Assembly (NCBI RefSeq): GCF_017329615.1
Contig: NZ_JAFMTW010000025.1
Location: 1 to 48,260, forward strand
Source: Alicyclobacillus suci
GTDB taxonomy: Bacteria; Bacillota; Bacilli; Alicyclobacillales; Alicyclobacillaceae
Length of the DNA: 48,260 nucleotides
Direction: 5' to 3'
Part shown: positions 34,013-41,756 of the stretch, in pieces
Position numbering within the stretch: position 1 is the stretch's first letter
Layout: every line of letters begins with the position of its first letter
Position numbers and translations under genes: made by a program
The notes under the pieces: model-generated
What the model was told of the DNA's origin: nothing
Database searches by the model: none
The model's input: only the letters and a program-made list of their open reading frames with translations

Positions 34013-35005
34013 ATGAATTCGTTTCGGGCACTGGTGGTCGATTATGTCGGCGAGGAATTTACACGAGGGGTGCAGACGCTCACAATAGATCAGTTGCCGG
34101 AGGGCGACGTGACCCTCCGTGTTATGTATTCCAGTGTCAATTATAAAGACGGGATGGCCAGTGTTCCGAATAGCCGCATCGTCCATACTTATCCGTTTAT
34201 CCCCGGCATCGATTTGGCGGGGTATGTCGTCCATTCGGACAATCCACGATTCCATGAAGGGGACGAAGTCATTGCTACTGGGTACGGCTTGGGCGTCAGT
34301 CACTTCGGCGGCTTTAGTGAAATGGCGCGCGTGCCTGCCGACTGGCTGGTTCCTCTTCCCACGGGATTGACGCTCAAAGAAGCCATGGCCTTAGGGACAG
34401 CTGGTTTTACCGCAGCGCTGTCGATTTACCAGATGCAGCATAATGGGGTACATCCCGCCATGGGAGAAATTTTGGTGACGGGTGCCACTGGCGGCGTCGG
34501 CAGTCTGGCAATTAACATGCTGAGTAAACTGGGGTACGATGTGGTTGCCAGTACGAGACAGCAGCAAGGTCACGAGTATCTGTATGGACTTGGGGCGAAG
34601 GCCGTAGTCGCACATGATACGCTGACGGTTCCAGAGGGGAAGGCGCTCTTGCGCCAGCGCTGGGCTGGCGCCATTGACGCAGTGGGTGGAGGACTTCTCG
34701 CCTATTTGCTCAGCACCGTGAAATATGGCGGCTCCGTCGCCTTGAGCGGGATGACGGCTGGTACGGAATTTACCACAAATGTCTATCCGTTTATCTTGCG
34801 CGGTGTCAATTTGCTAGGCATTGATTCTGTGTCCTGCCCGATGGAAAAACGGATACAAATCTGGTCGTGGATGGCGAATGAGTTGAAGTCGCCAGATTGG
34901 TTAGCCACCGTCGCCCACGAGACGACACTGGATGATTTGCCGAACGTATTGAGTAGCATTCTAGACGGTGAGATTCGCGGACGTGTGATTGTGTCGATGG
35001 CATAG
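34013..35005 (+). CDS. YhdH/YhfP-type oxidoreductase (AcuI-like)
   Basis: A 330-residue medium-chain dehydrogenase/reductase of the YhdH/YhfP/AcuI branch, which includes NADPH-dependent acryloyl-CoA reductase. The catalytic domain has VMYSSVNYKDGMAS and FIPGIDLAGYVVHSDNPRFH; the nucleotide-binding fold has GEILVTGATGGVGSLAINML. The zinc-binding cysteines of alcohol dehydrogenases are absent, as expected for this branch. ATG 34013 lies about 9 nt behind GAGGAGATGG. It is separated from glycerate kinase by 89 nt and followed by a hairpin terminator, so it closes the operon. The acrylyl-CoA role is a family hint, not proven here; quinone-oxidoreductase activity is an older label. Confidence 0.8.
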   Translation: MNSFRALVVDYVGEEFTRGVQTLTIDQLPEGDVTLRVMYSSVNYKDGMASVPNSRIVHTYPFIPGIDLAGYVVHSDNPRFHEGDEVIATGYGLGVSHFGGFSEMARVPADWLVPLPTGLTLKEAMALGTAGFTAALSIYQMQHNGVHPAMGEILVTGATGGVGSLAINMLSKLGYDVVASTRQQQGHEYLYGLGAKAVVAHDTLTVPEGKALLRQRWAGAIDAVGGGLLAYLLSTVKYGGSVALSGMTAGTEFTTNVYPFILRGVNLLGIDSVSCPMEKRIQIWSWMANELKSPDWLATVAHETTLDDLPNVLSSILDGEIRGRVIVSMA

Positions 35006-35058
35006 GTGAAAGCTCTCGGCTCTCCAAGCAGGCCTTTCCAACGAGATTCCTCGATTCG

Positions 35059-35088
35059 CCCGGCGCCGCTCCCCTCAAAGGCGCCGGG
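35059..35088 (+). terminator. GC-rich stem-loop at the end of the CoA operon
   Basis: Arms CCCGGCGCC (35059-35067) and GGCGCCGGG (35080-35088), perfect, loop 12 nt. It is followed by GGTGTAATATTT, a weak T-run. It lies about 55 nt behind the reductase stop and before the amino-sugar regulator leader. Confidence 0.65.
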
Positions 35089-35193
35089 GGTGTAATATTT
35101 CCTAGCATCCGCATCCACACCGCTTCACAAGCCTCAGCGATGAGATGACAAGGTTCTGAAAAATTGTAAAGAAACATGTCGAATACCCTCTAT

Positions 35194-35207
35194 TTGTGTA
35201 GACTACT
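35194..35207. promoter_or_regulatory. dre-like site 1 for the GntR regulator
   Basis: TTGTGTAGACTACT matches 11 of 14 positions of TGGTCTAGACCACT, the DasR/NagR-type operator as I recall it. It lies 44 bp upstream of a second such site, about four DNA turns. Confidence 0.5.
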
Positions 35208-35237
35208 CCTCTCGTTCTGCGCATACATATCAAACCA

Positions 35238-35251
35238 AAGTATAGACCACA
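35238..35251. promoter_or_regulatory. dre-like site 2 for the GntR regulator
   Basis: AAGTATAGACCACA keeps the right half TAGACCAC of the dre operator exactly, with the left half degenerate. It sits 41 nt before the gntR start codon, so it can control the whole downstream amino-sugar operon and its own gene. Confidence 0.55.
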
Positions 35252-35291
35252 GCATGAGTCAAGCTAAACCACGGAGGAGGCTCAGTGGTTC

Positions 35292-36062
35292 ATGATCAAT
35301 CGAGACAGCGACGTCCCCATCTACCAACAGCTAAAGGATTGGATGATGAGCCAGATAGAGTCCGGACTCTGGAAGGAGGGAGATACGATTCAACCAGAGC
35401 GGGAGCTCGCACATGCGTTTGGCGTCAATCGACTGACGGTGCGTAAGGCATTGGCTGATTTAGTTGCGGAGGGCTGGTTAGACCGCAAAAGAGGGGTCGG
35501 AACGTTTGTCACGCGCCCACAGATTCAGCAACCGCTGCATCGGCTGACGTCATTTTCCGATGACATCCGCGCCATGGGGATGGAGCCGAGCTCCCGAGTT
35601 CTGAAGATGGAAATTCGCAAGGCGACACCATTTGAAGCGTACAAACTACGGCTCGCGCACACGACTGACCTCATTATTGAGTTGCGTCGCCTGCGTTTGG
35701 CCAGTGACACTCCGATAGGTCTCGAATCTGCCATCTTGCCGTTTCATCGATGCAAGGCGCTGACGGGCGTGACCTTTAACGCGCTTCACTCGCTTTACCA
35801 TCAATTGCGCACACAATGTGGGATTGAACTCGCGAATGGCAGTCAAATCATCGAGGCGTCCACGGCATCGGAAGATTGTGCGGAGATACTCGACATCCAT
35901 CCAGGGGATTCGATATTGAAGATGCAGAGGACCACGGTGGATGTGGATGGCGAGGTGGTGGAATGGGTGACCTCCTTTTATAGGGCGGATTGCTATCGAT
36001 TCCGGGTCGAACTGCCAATTGCAAATCCAACAACCTTGACGAAGTCGATTGAGGAGGGGTGA
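35292..36062 (+). CDS. GntR/HutC-type regulator with UTRA domain (NagR-like)
   Basis: A 256-residue regulator. The winged helix is in residues about 5-75 (IYQQLKDWMMSQIESGLWKE; TIQPERELAHAFGVNRLTVR; GVGTFVTRP), followed by a UTRA ligand domain (GMEPSSRVLKMEIRKATPFE; the C-terminal VVEWVTSFYRADCYRFRVEL). NagR/YvoA and DasR of this family respond to glucosamine-6-phosphate or N-acetylglucosamine-6-phosphate; with NagA in the same operon this is a reasonable guess. ATG 35292 lies behind GGAGGAGG at a rather long distance (about 13 nt). Two dre-like operators are upstream. The gene ends 3 nt before EIIC, so the whole unit is one transcript. Confidence 0.88.
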   Translation: MINRDSDVPIYQQLKDWMMSQIESGLWKEGDTIQPERELAHAFGVNRLTVRKALADLVAEGWLDRKRGVGTFVTRPQIQQPLHRLTSFSDDIRAMGMEPSSRVLKMEIRKATPFEAYKLRLAHTTDLIIELRRLRLASDTPIGLESAILPFHRCKALTGVTFNALHSLYHQLRTQCGIELANGSQIIEASTASEDCAEILDIHPGDSILKMQRTTVDVDGEVVEWVTSFYRADCYRFRVELPIANPTTLTKSIEEG

Positions 36063-36065
36063 ATG

Positions 36066-36815
36066 ATGGCTTCTTATAGCATTTGGATAGCTTTGGTGCT
36101 AGGAATTCTCGCCTACTTGGGCATTGTCCTCAACTTGGGGCCTGGGCTGTGGTTGCAAGAGGCATTAGTCGTCGGCGTCATCACAGGCCTCATTGTGGGG
36201 AATGTCCATCTTGGACTCACCATCGGCGCTACGTTGACGCTGATGTCGCTTGGGATGTGGACATATGGCGGAGCGACGATGCCTGATTTTATGACGGGTG
36301 CCATCTTGGGCACTGCCGTTGGGGCGCTTGGCGGCGGCGAGACGGCTGGGCTTGCTGTGGCGATTCCTGCCTCTATTCTTATGACTCAATTGGATGTGCT
36401 CGGCAGGGCGGTCACCACCGTGTTTATTCACGCGGCAGACAAATATACCGAGCGGGGGGATATTCGGGGCGTCACGCTCATGCACTTGCTGGGTCAACTG
36501 CCTTGGGGACTCACGCGCGCAATACCGGTGTTTATTGCCGTATGGCTTGGCGCAGGACCGATTCAACATATCATCAACGCTTTGCCGCACTGGTTTATGC
36601 ACGGCATGCAGGTCACGGGTACCATGCTGCCTGCACTCGGATTTGCGCTGTTGTTGAATCAAATGCCTGTAAAGAAGCATTGGGCGTTTCTCGTCATCGG
36701 CTATGTCCTCTATGCCTACTTGAAGCTGCCGATTATTGGTGTGGCACTCGTGGCACTTGCGGGTGCGGCATTGTACCTGAAGTTGAGAGGAAGTGAAGCG
36801 CGTGCCGAGTCCTGA
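36066..36815 (+). CDS. Mannose-family PTS EIIC component
   Basis: A membrane sugar channel of the mannose/fructose/sorbose/GalNAc PTS family, about 249 residues. Many hydrophobic segments are seen; LGPGLWLQEALVVGVITGLI and VHLGLTIGATLTLMSLGMWT are typical of ManY/AgaC, and GGGETAGLAVAIPASILMTQ is the conserved central block. ATG 36066 lies 6 nt after GAGGAGGGG; ATG 36063 is the alternative. The 3' end overlaps the EIID start by 23 nt, a sign of translational coupling. EIID, EIIA and EIIB follow, so the system is complete. The sugar is not proven; an N-acetylated amino sugar fits NagA and SIS in the operon. Confidence 0.9.
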   Translation: MASYSIWIALVLGILAYLGIVLNLGPGLWLQEALVVGVITGLIVGNVHLGLTIGATLTLMSLGMWTYGGATMPDFMTGAILGTAVGALGGGETAGLAVAIPASILMTQLDVLGRAVTTVFIHAADKYTERGDIRGVTLMHLLGQLPWGLTRAIPVFIAVWLGAGPIQHIINALPHWFMHGMQVTGTMLPALGFALLLNQMPVKKHWAFLVIGYVLYAYLKLPIIGVALVALAGAALYLKLRGSEARAES

Positions 36816-37656
36816 GGATTCTTTGGAACAAGTTATAGAGAGGGCAGAGGTGACGCCAAAAGACGTCCGATCCGCCATGTGGCGCCACATCATCACCTTG
36901 CAGTGGTCGTGGAATTACGAGCGGATGCAGGCACTTGGTTACATGTGGTCAATGCTGCCTATCATCAAAAAGGTCTACCCCAACAAGGATGACATGATTG
37001 GCGCGATGAAACGGCACTTGACGTTTTACAATACCAATCCACAGATTGGTTCTCCTCCGATTTTCGGTGCCACAGTCGCCCTAGAGTCACAGAAGATGGG
37101 GGACGCGGTCGACAGTTTGAAGATTGGCCTTATGGGTCCCTTTGCCGGGATTGGCGATACGATTCAAGGCGTCCTCGTGCGACCGATGGTCGCGGTGTTT
37201 GCGGCAGCATTGGCCCTTGCTGGAAGTTGGGCGGGGCCTGCCATGATGTTCGTGTTGGGGTTAATCTGGTGCGCGTTGATGGTTCCGTTGTTCTACCTTG
37301 GCTATCGCCGCGGCGTCGGGTTGGTCGATGAAGTCGCGGGTGAGGGCGTGCTATCCAAAGTCACGGAGTGGGCGACCATTTTTGGCATGATGGTGGTCGG
37401 TGGTTTTGTTCCAAGTATTATGTCAGGGCTGACCACACCGTTGCAATTCCACAAGACGGTCGAGGTGGCAGGGAAGGCCACGACAAAAACCATCGCGCTT
37501 CAAGATACGTTGAATCAAATCTTGCCTTCGCTCTTTCCAGTGTTGGTGGTGGGCCTCGCGTTTTGGATGATTCACAAACTGAAGCTATCTCCAATTTGGG
37601 TGCTTTTGTCACTCGTCGCGCTCGCTTTTATCACGGGTTCTATCGGATTGTTCTAA
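36793..37656 (+). CDS. Mannose-family PTS EIID component
   Basis: The second membrane subunit, 287 residues. The typical ManZ/AgaD blocks are visible: LQWSWNYERMQALGYMWSML near residue 36, HLTFYNTNPQIGSPPIFGAT, and GLMGPFAGIGDTIQGVLVRP, followed by several hydrophobic segments at the C-terminal end. GTG 36793 has TTGAGAGGAA about 4-8 nt upstream and overlaps the EIIC end. With EIIC it forms the transport channel that receives phosphate from EIIB. Confidence 0.9.
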   Translation: MKRVPSPEDSLEQVIERAEVTPKDVRSAMWRHIITLQWSWNYERMQALGYMWSMLPIIKKVYPNKDDMIGAMKRHLTFYNTNPQIGSPPIFGATVALESQKMGDAVDSLKIGLMGPFAGIGDTIQGVLVRPMVAVFAAALALAGSWAGPAMMFVLGLIWCALMVPLFYLGYRRGVGLVDEVAGEGVLSKVTEWATIFGMMVVGGFVPSIMSGLTTPLQFHKTVEVAGKATTKTIALQDTLNQILPSLFPVLVVGLAFWMIHKLKLSPIWVLLSLVALAFITGSIGLF

Positions 37657-37675
37657 ATATTTTGGGAGGTGCCAA

Positions 37676-38065
37676 ATGGTATCCGTCATCTTAGTGAGTC
37701 ACGGGGCCCTTGCATCAGGCATGCTTGATGCAAGTCAGATGATTATTGGCACGCAAGCGCAACTCTCTGCGATTTCGCTCGCGCACGATAGCCATCTCGA
37801 GACGTTGCAGGAAGCAATTGAAGCGGCAGTCACATCCATGGATGACGGAGATGGCGTGTTGCTCTTAGCCGATTTGCTTGGTGGCAGTCCGGCGAATACA
37901 TCGGCAAGGCTTCTCTCTGATTCCATTGCCTTAGTGACCGGTTTGAATCTTCCGATGCTACTCGAGGTACTGGTCAATCGGGCAAATCAGTCACTGTCAG
38001 ACTTGGCGCGGGTGGCTGTAGAAAGCGGCCGGGCCGGCGTGATGGACATTCGGGATTTGCTGTAA
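37676..38065 (+). CDS. Mannose-family PTS EIIA component
   Basis: A cytoplasmic phosphocarrier of 129 residues, the length of a free-standing ManX-type EIIA domain. The phospho-accepting histidine is His9 in ILVSHGALASGM. The helical LLLADLLGGSPANTSARLLS block and GLNLPMLLEVLV further mark the family. ATG 37676 follows GGGAGGTG. It transfers phosphate from HPr to the EIIB encoded next. A separate EIIA in the order C-D-A-B is unusual but known. Confidence 0.9.
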   Translation: MVSVILVSHGALASGMLDASQMIIGTQAQLSAISLAHDSHLETLQEAIEAAVTSMDDGDGVLLLADLLGGSPANTSARLLSDSIALVTGLNLPMLLEVLVNRANQSLSDLARVAVESGRAGVMDIRDLL

Positions 38066-38077
38066 GGAGGAATAATC

Positions 38078-38569
38078 ATGCCAATCAAGCATCTTCGAAT
38101 CGACAATCGGCTCATTCATGGGCAAGTGACGACCAACTGGGTGAGCTCGGTAGGAGCCACGCAGATTCTCGTGGTGAATGACCAGGTTGCGAATGATCCG
38201 ATTCAAAAGAAACTGCTTCCTGCCGCCGCCAGGGGCGTCAAAACATCCGTTCTCAGTATCGAGGATGCAGTGTCTTATATGCAGCATCCCGACCACGCGC
38301 GAGAACAGGTACTCGTGGTGGCGAAGTTTCCGACCGATGCGTTGGCCTTGCTTCAACAGGGGGTACAACCTGAACAGGTGAACGTGGGAAATCAAGCGCC
38401 TATTCCGGGTACGAATTACAAGATGCTGACGAAGTCGATTGCTGTTACACCGGAGGATGCACAAGTCTACCGTCAGATTGCCGAACTCGGTTTTCACTTG
38501 ACAGCACAGATGCTGCCGTCAGACGCGAAAACGGATTTCTTGGCGCTCCTTGAAAAGAAGGGTCTATAG
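38078..38569 (+). CDS. Mannose-family PTS EIIB component
   Basis: A cytoplasmic phosphocarrier of 163 residues, normal for the sorbose/mannose EIIB group. His14 in the loop RIDNRLIHGQV is the phosphorylation site. ATQILVVNDQVANDPIQKKL and the C-terminal LTAQMLPSDAK block match the family. ATG 38078 follows AAGGAGGA. It gives phosphate to the sugar held by EIIC/EIID, so the product inside the cell is a sugar phosphate, the expected substrate of the enzymes encoded after it. Confidence 0.9.
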   Translation: MPIKHLRIDNRLIHGQVTTNWVSSVGATQILVVNDQVANDPIQKKLLPAAARGVKTSVLSIEDAVSYMQHPDHAREQVLVVAKFPTDALALLQQGVQPEQVNVGNQAPIPGTNYKMLTKSIAVTPEDAQVYRQIAELGFHLTAQMLPSDAKTDFLALLEKKGL

Positions 38570-38574
38570 ACGCG

Positions 38575-39825
38575 ATGATCGAGCTTGGAACGGCCGAATG
38601 TGCGTTGTTGACGGATCCTGGACTTGTGATGTGGGGGTACGCCGCACGGCTGTCTCTCGGTGAACGTACGCACGATACGTTATACGTCAAAGCTGCTTGC
38701 TTCCAAACACGCGGACAACACGCCTTTTTCCTCGTGACGATGGATTTATTGGATGTACCATTAGATTTTCCGCAGTCGATTGAACAGCGACTTTGCTCAA
38801 CACTTCGGCGTGCAAACATCACTGTGCAGATGGTATCATCCCATACGCATGCCGCACCGTCGCTCGTGGCGACAGAGCCGCAGAATCAAACATTTGTGGC
38901 AATCGTGATCGAAAAAATCGCAGAAACGTGTGTCGCGGCCTACCGTCGATTACAGCCGGTTGTGAGAACGGCGCGTTGGTCAGGCGAGATGGACCAGTTT
39001 GGCGCGATTCGCCGACAAGGCAAAGTGACACCTTTGCCGCTACACGTGCAAGCCTTTTATGCGGACGCGGAGCATGCGAACCCGATTCTCGTCCTATTTC
39101 ACTTACCCTGTCATCCAACGGTACTCAGTGCCGCTAATCTCCGCTATTCTGCCGAGTGGCCTGGTGTAGCGCGCAGTGTCATTGAAGCGCATTTTGGCGA
39201 TGGAACGCAATCGCTGTTTCTAAACGGTGCGGCAGGGGACATCAGTACGCGCCAGACCCGTCGAGCGCAGGACTTCGAGGAGATGGAGAGATTCGGTTTA
39301 CGTGCAGGCCAGGTGGTTCTTGCCACAATGGTGAAAGCGCCGGATTTCACGGTGGATAATCCCAATTTGGTCGTTGCCTCCTCTCTTGTCACCTTGCGAC
39401 CCGCGGCGCGTATCCATCTCGCCGCATTGCGCGACGTGCTAAATCGGCCTTGCGTGGACCAGCGCACAGCGGAGACGCTCACGCAGGCAATGAACGGGTA
39501 TGACGTCGTGCACGCTGCCGACGTGTCGGATGTCCGAATCCCGTTGCGCGTCTGGTACTTTCCGGGCGTTGGTTTGTTCGCATTTTGGCCGGGTGAGCCA
39601 TTTTCGACTTTTCAACAACTCTTGGATGCCGAGGTCAGTCTACCGATAGCACTCGTGGGTTACGGTGGGTGTGTCGGCTATCTGCCAGACGTCACACCTT
39701 ACCAAGACCCATCTTATGAAGTGCTGATGAGCGTTTACGGACAAGAGGGCGCGCGCGAGCTGCTCGTGGTCACGAAACGTCTCGTGCACGAGCTATTTGC
39801 CAACCAGCCACAAGGAGGAGTTTGA
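38575..39825 (+). CDS. Neutral-ceramidase-like amidohydrolase, cytoplasmic short form
   Basis: A 416-residue protein of the neutral/alkaline ceramidase N-terminal family. The active-site pieces are readable: SSHTHAAPS with His90/His92, FHLPCHPTVL with His180, NGAAGDIS with the likely nucleophile Ser224, FWPGEPF with Glu341, and GYGGCVGYLPD with Tyr369. It lacks a signal peptide and the C-terminal Ig-like domain of secreted ceramidases. ATG 38575 is 5 nt behind EIIB, with only a weak SD. A ceramide substrate makes no sense inside this PTS operon. Inference: it removes an N-acyl group from an internalised amino-sugar derivative, alongside NagA. This is one of the best candidates for a new activity in the window. 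Confidence 0.78.
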   Translation: MIELGTAECALLTDPGLVMWGYAARLSLGERTHDTLYVKAACFQTRGQHAFFLVTMDLLDVPLDFPQSIEQRLCSTLRRANITVQMVSSHTHAAPSLVATEPQNQTFVAIVIEKIAETCVAAYRRLQPVVRTARWSGEMDQFGAIRRQGKVTPLPLHVQAFYADAEHANPILVLFHLPCHPTVLSAANLRYSAEWPGVARSVIEAHFGDGTQSLFLNGAAGDISTRQTRRAQDFEEMERFGLRAGQVVLATMVKAPDFTVDNPNLVVASSLVTLRPAARIHLAALRDVLNRPCVDQRTAETLTQAMNGYDVVHAADVSDVRIPLRVWYFPGVGLFAFWPGEPFSTFQQLLDAEVSLPIALVGYGGCVGYLPDVTPYQDPSYEVLMSVYGQEGARELLVVTKRLVHELFANQPQGGV

Positions 39826-39826
39826 G

Positions 39827-40564
39827 ATGATATCCGCAAGCGTGTTTGTAGAAGCTGCGCTCGATGCTGTGAAACAGGTAGCAGGCACTCAGCTGGATGC
39901 GATTCGTGAGGCGGGGAAGCGATTGGCGGAAGTGATTGTGAACGGGGGCGTCGTGCATATCTTTGGCACGGGTCACTCAAAGGCGTTCGCCATGGAGATG
40001 TCGAACCGCGCTGGGGGCTTAGTGCCTATGCACATGATGAGCATCGACGACTTGTGGCGAAGCAAAAATACTCCTGATGATATTCATGACCCGAGCATTG
40101 AGCGTGATCCCGCTGTTGCACACGAGCTCCTCCAACTCTACGATATCCGCCCGGAGGACGGTGTCATTATTGTCTCGAACTCTGGTCGCAACGGCGCACT
40201 GGTGGAGATGGCGTTGCTCATGAAGCAGCGGGGGTTGCCTCTTATCTGTGTGACTTCACTCGCTCACACCCAAAGCGTGACGTCTCGCCATCCGTCAGGC
40301 AAGCGTTTGTTTGAAGTGGCTGACGTGGTGATTGACAATTGTGGCCCGATTGGTGACGCATTGCTCGAAGCGCCGGAACTTGCGACGCGCGTGTGTTCCA
40401 TCTCATCTGTGACGGGTGCGGTGATTGCCCAGTGTCTGACGGCAGAAATCACGCGCAATTTGATTGAGGCCGCCGTGGAAGTGCCCATCCTGATGAGCGC
40501 CAACGTGGACGGTGCGGATGAATTCAATCAGCGGTTGACGGCTCGCTACAGAGGGCGAATCTAA
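39827..40564 (+). CDS. SIS-domain phosphosugar protein (UPF0309-like)
   Basis: A 245-residue sugar-isomerase (SIS) domain protein. The fold landmarks are VHIFGTGHSKAFAMEMSNRA near residues 44-63 and GVIIVSNSGRNGALVEMAL near 112-130, followed by PLICVTSLAHTQSVTSRHPS. It resembles the UPF0309 group, whose members bind or isomerise phosphosugars. ATG 39827 follows AAGGAGGAG; upstream frame from 39797 is not needed. In this operon it may isomerise, deaminate or sort the amino-sugar phosphate delivered by the PTS; no NagB-type deaminase is otherwise present in the window. Confidence 0.82.
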   Translation: MISASVFVEAALDAVKQVAGTQLDAIREAGKRLAEVIVNGGVVHIFGTGHSKAFAMEMSNRAGGLVPMHMMSIDDLWRSKNTPDDIHDPSIERDPAVAHELLQLYDIRPEDGVIIVSNSGRNGALVEMALLMKQRGLPLICVTSLAHTQSVTSRHPSGKRLFEVADVVIDNCGPIGDALLEAPELATRVCSISSVTGAVIAQCLTAEITRNLIEAAVEVPILMSANVDGADEFNQRLTARYRGRI

Positions 40565-40580
40565 ACGGTGGTGAGATAGC

Positions 40581-41708
40581 GTGAACCTTGTGATACGCGG
40601 GCAAGTTGGGGCGAAGCATATGGATGTCGGCATCGAGGATGGCAGGATTACGACGATAGGTGAGGCGAGTTCTAGCAGTCTTGTGGGCAGTGCCACCATT
40701 GACACCGGTGGTAGGTTATTGCCTGGGTATATCGACGTCCACGTCCACGGAGGTGGCGGTGCGGAAGTGATGCTAGGCACGGAAGACGCCTACGAGCAAA
40801 TTTGTAAGATACACGCGCAGCACGGAACGACCGGCCTACTCCTGACGACCGTGACAGCAGCGGATGAGCAGATTGAACGGGCACTTCGCAATTATCACCC
40901 AGGTGTTCAACCAGACGGTGCAGAAATCCTTGGGTTTCACCTCGAAGGGCCATTTATCTGTGTCAAAAAGGCAGGCGCTCAACCAAAGGAGCACATTCAA
41001 GCGCCAAGCGTCGAAAAACTGCAGCGATGGATGAAGGCGTCTGGTGGCACGGTTCGCTACATGACGCTCGCCCCGGATGTGCCAGACGCGCTCGCGGTTG
41101 TAGCAGAAGCTCGCAGATTGGGCATTAAAGTTGCCGCGGGTCACTCCGCCGCTACGTACGCGCAAGCAAAGGAAGGATTTGCGGCAGGGATTGAGAGTGT
41201 CACCCATTTGTACAATGCGATGTCTGGTCTACACCACCGTGATCCGGGTCTACTCGGGGCCGCGTTGACGACCAAGGACGTCTATGCAGAACTTATCGCG
41301 GACAGACTTCATGTTCACGATGCGGCGATGCAATTGGCGTTTCAGGCAAAAGGGTTAGATAGAATGATGCTCATCACCGATGCGGTGATGGCAGCTTGCA
41401 TGCCGGAGGGCGTCCACTTTAAGGTATCTGGGCAACGCGTGCTCGTGGAGAATGGCGCTGTTCGGTTACCAGATGGTACGTTGGCGGGGAGTACCTTAAC
41501 ATTAGATCGCGCTGTGAAAAATCTACTCGACCTAGGAATTCTCACACCAGACGACGTTCAACATGTCACGTCGCTGAACCAGGCGCGCTTTTTAAGTCTG
41601 CCGCATGGTCGATTAGAAGTTGGTGCGCCGGCCAACCTGATTGCAGTGGATGCAGAGTGGAATGTGACGCATACCATTGTTCGCGGTCGATTGGTTTACC
41701 AAGGGTAA
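40581..41708 (+). CDS. nagA: N-acetylglucosamine-6-phosphate deacetylase
   Basis: An amidohydrolase of 375 residues that removes acetate from GlcNAc-6-P. Visible are the N-terminal metal motif DVHVHGGGG (His54 and His56), HLEGPF at 120-125 with the metal-binding glutamate, AAGHSAATYAQA, THLYNAMSGLHHR with the family-specific AMSG, and LITDAVMAACMPEG with the catalytic aspartate. The start is GTG 40581 after GGTGGTGAGA. Overall length and order are normal, and the C-terminal GAPANLIAVDAEWNV is the usual closing strand. It is the last gene of the amino-sugar operon, 16 nt behind SIS, and is followed by a strong terminator. Confidence 0.9.
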   Translation: MNLVIRGQVGAKHMDVGIEDGRITTIGEASSSSLVGSATIDTGGRLLPGYIDVHVHGGGGAEVMLGTEDAYEQICKIHAQHGTTGLLLTTVTAADEQIERALRNYHPGVQPDGAEILGFHLEGPFICVKKAGAQPKEHIQAPSVEKLQRWMKASGGTVRYMTLAPDVPDALAVVAEARRLGIKVAAGHSAATYAQAKEGFAAGIESVTHLYNAMSGLHHRDPGLLGAALTTKDVYAELIADRLHVHDAAMQLAFQAKGLDRMMLITDAVMAACMPEGVHFKVSGQRVLVENGAVRLPDGTLAGSTLTLDRAVKNLLDLGILTPDDVQHVTSLNQARFLSLPHGRLEVGAPANLIAVDAEWNVTHTIVRGRLVYQG

Positions 41709-41720
41709 AGAGGAGTATGC

Positions 41721-41756
41721 GCATAAGCTGGCCATTGGGCCAGCTTATGCTGATTT
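41721..41756. terminator. Strong bidirectional terminator
   Basis: Perfect 13-bp arms GCATAAGCTGGCC (41721-41733) and GGCCAGCTTATGC (41738-41750), a 4-nt loop, then TGATTTTTCTT on the plus strand. It ends the nagA transcript. The lysR stop codon (41745-41747, minus strand) lies within the 3' arm, so the same hairpin also closes that convergent gene. Confidence 0.85.
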
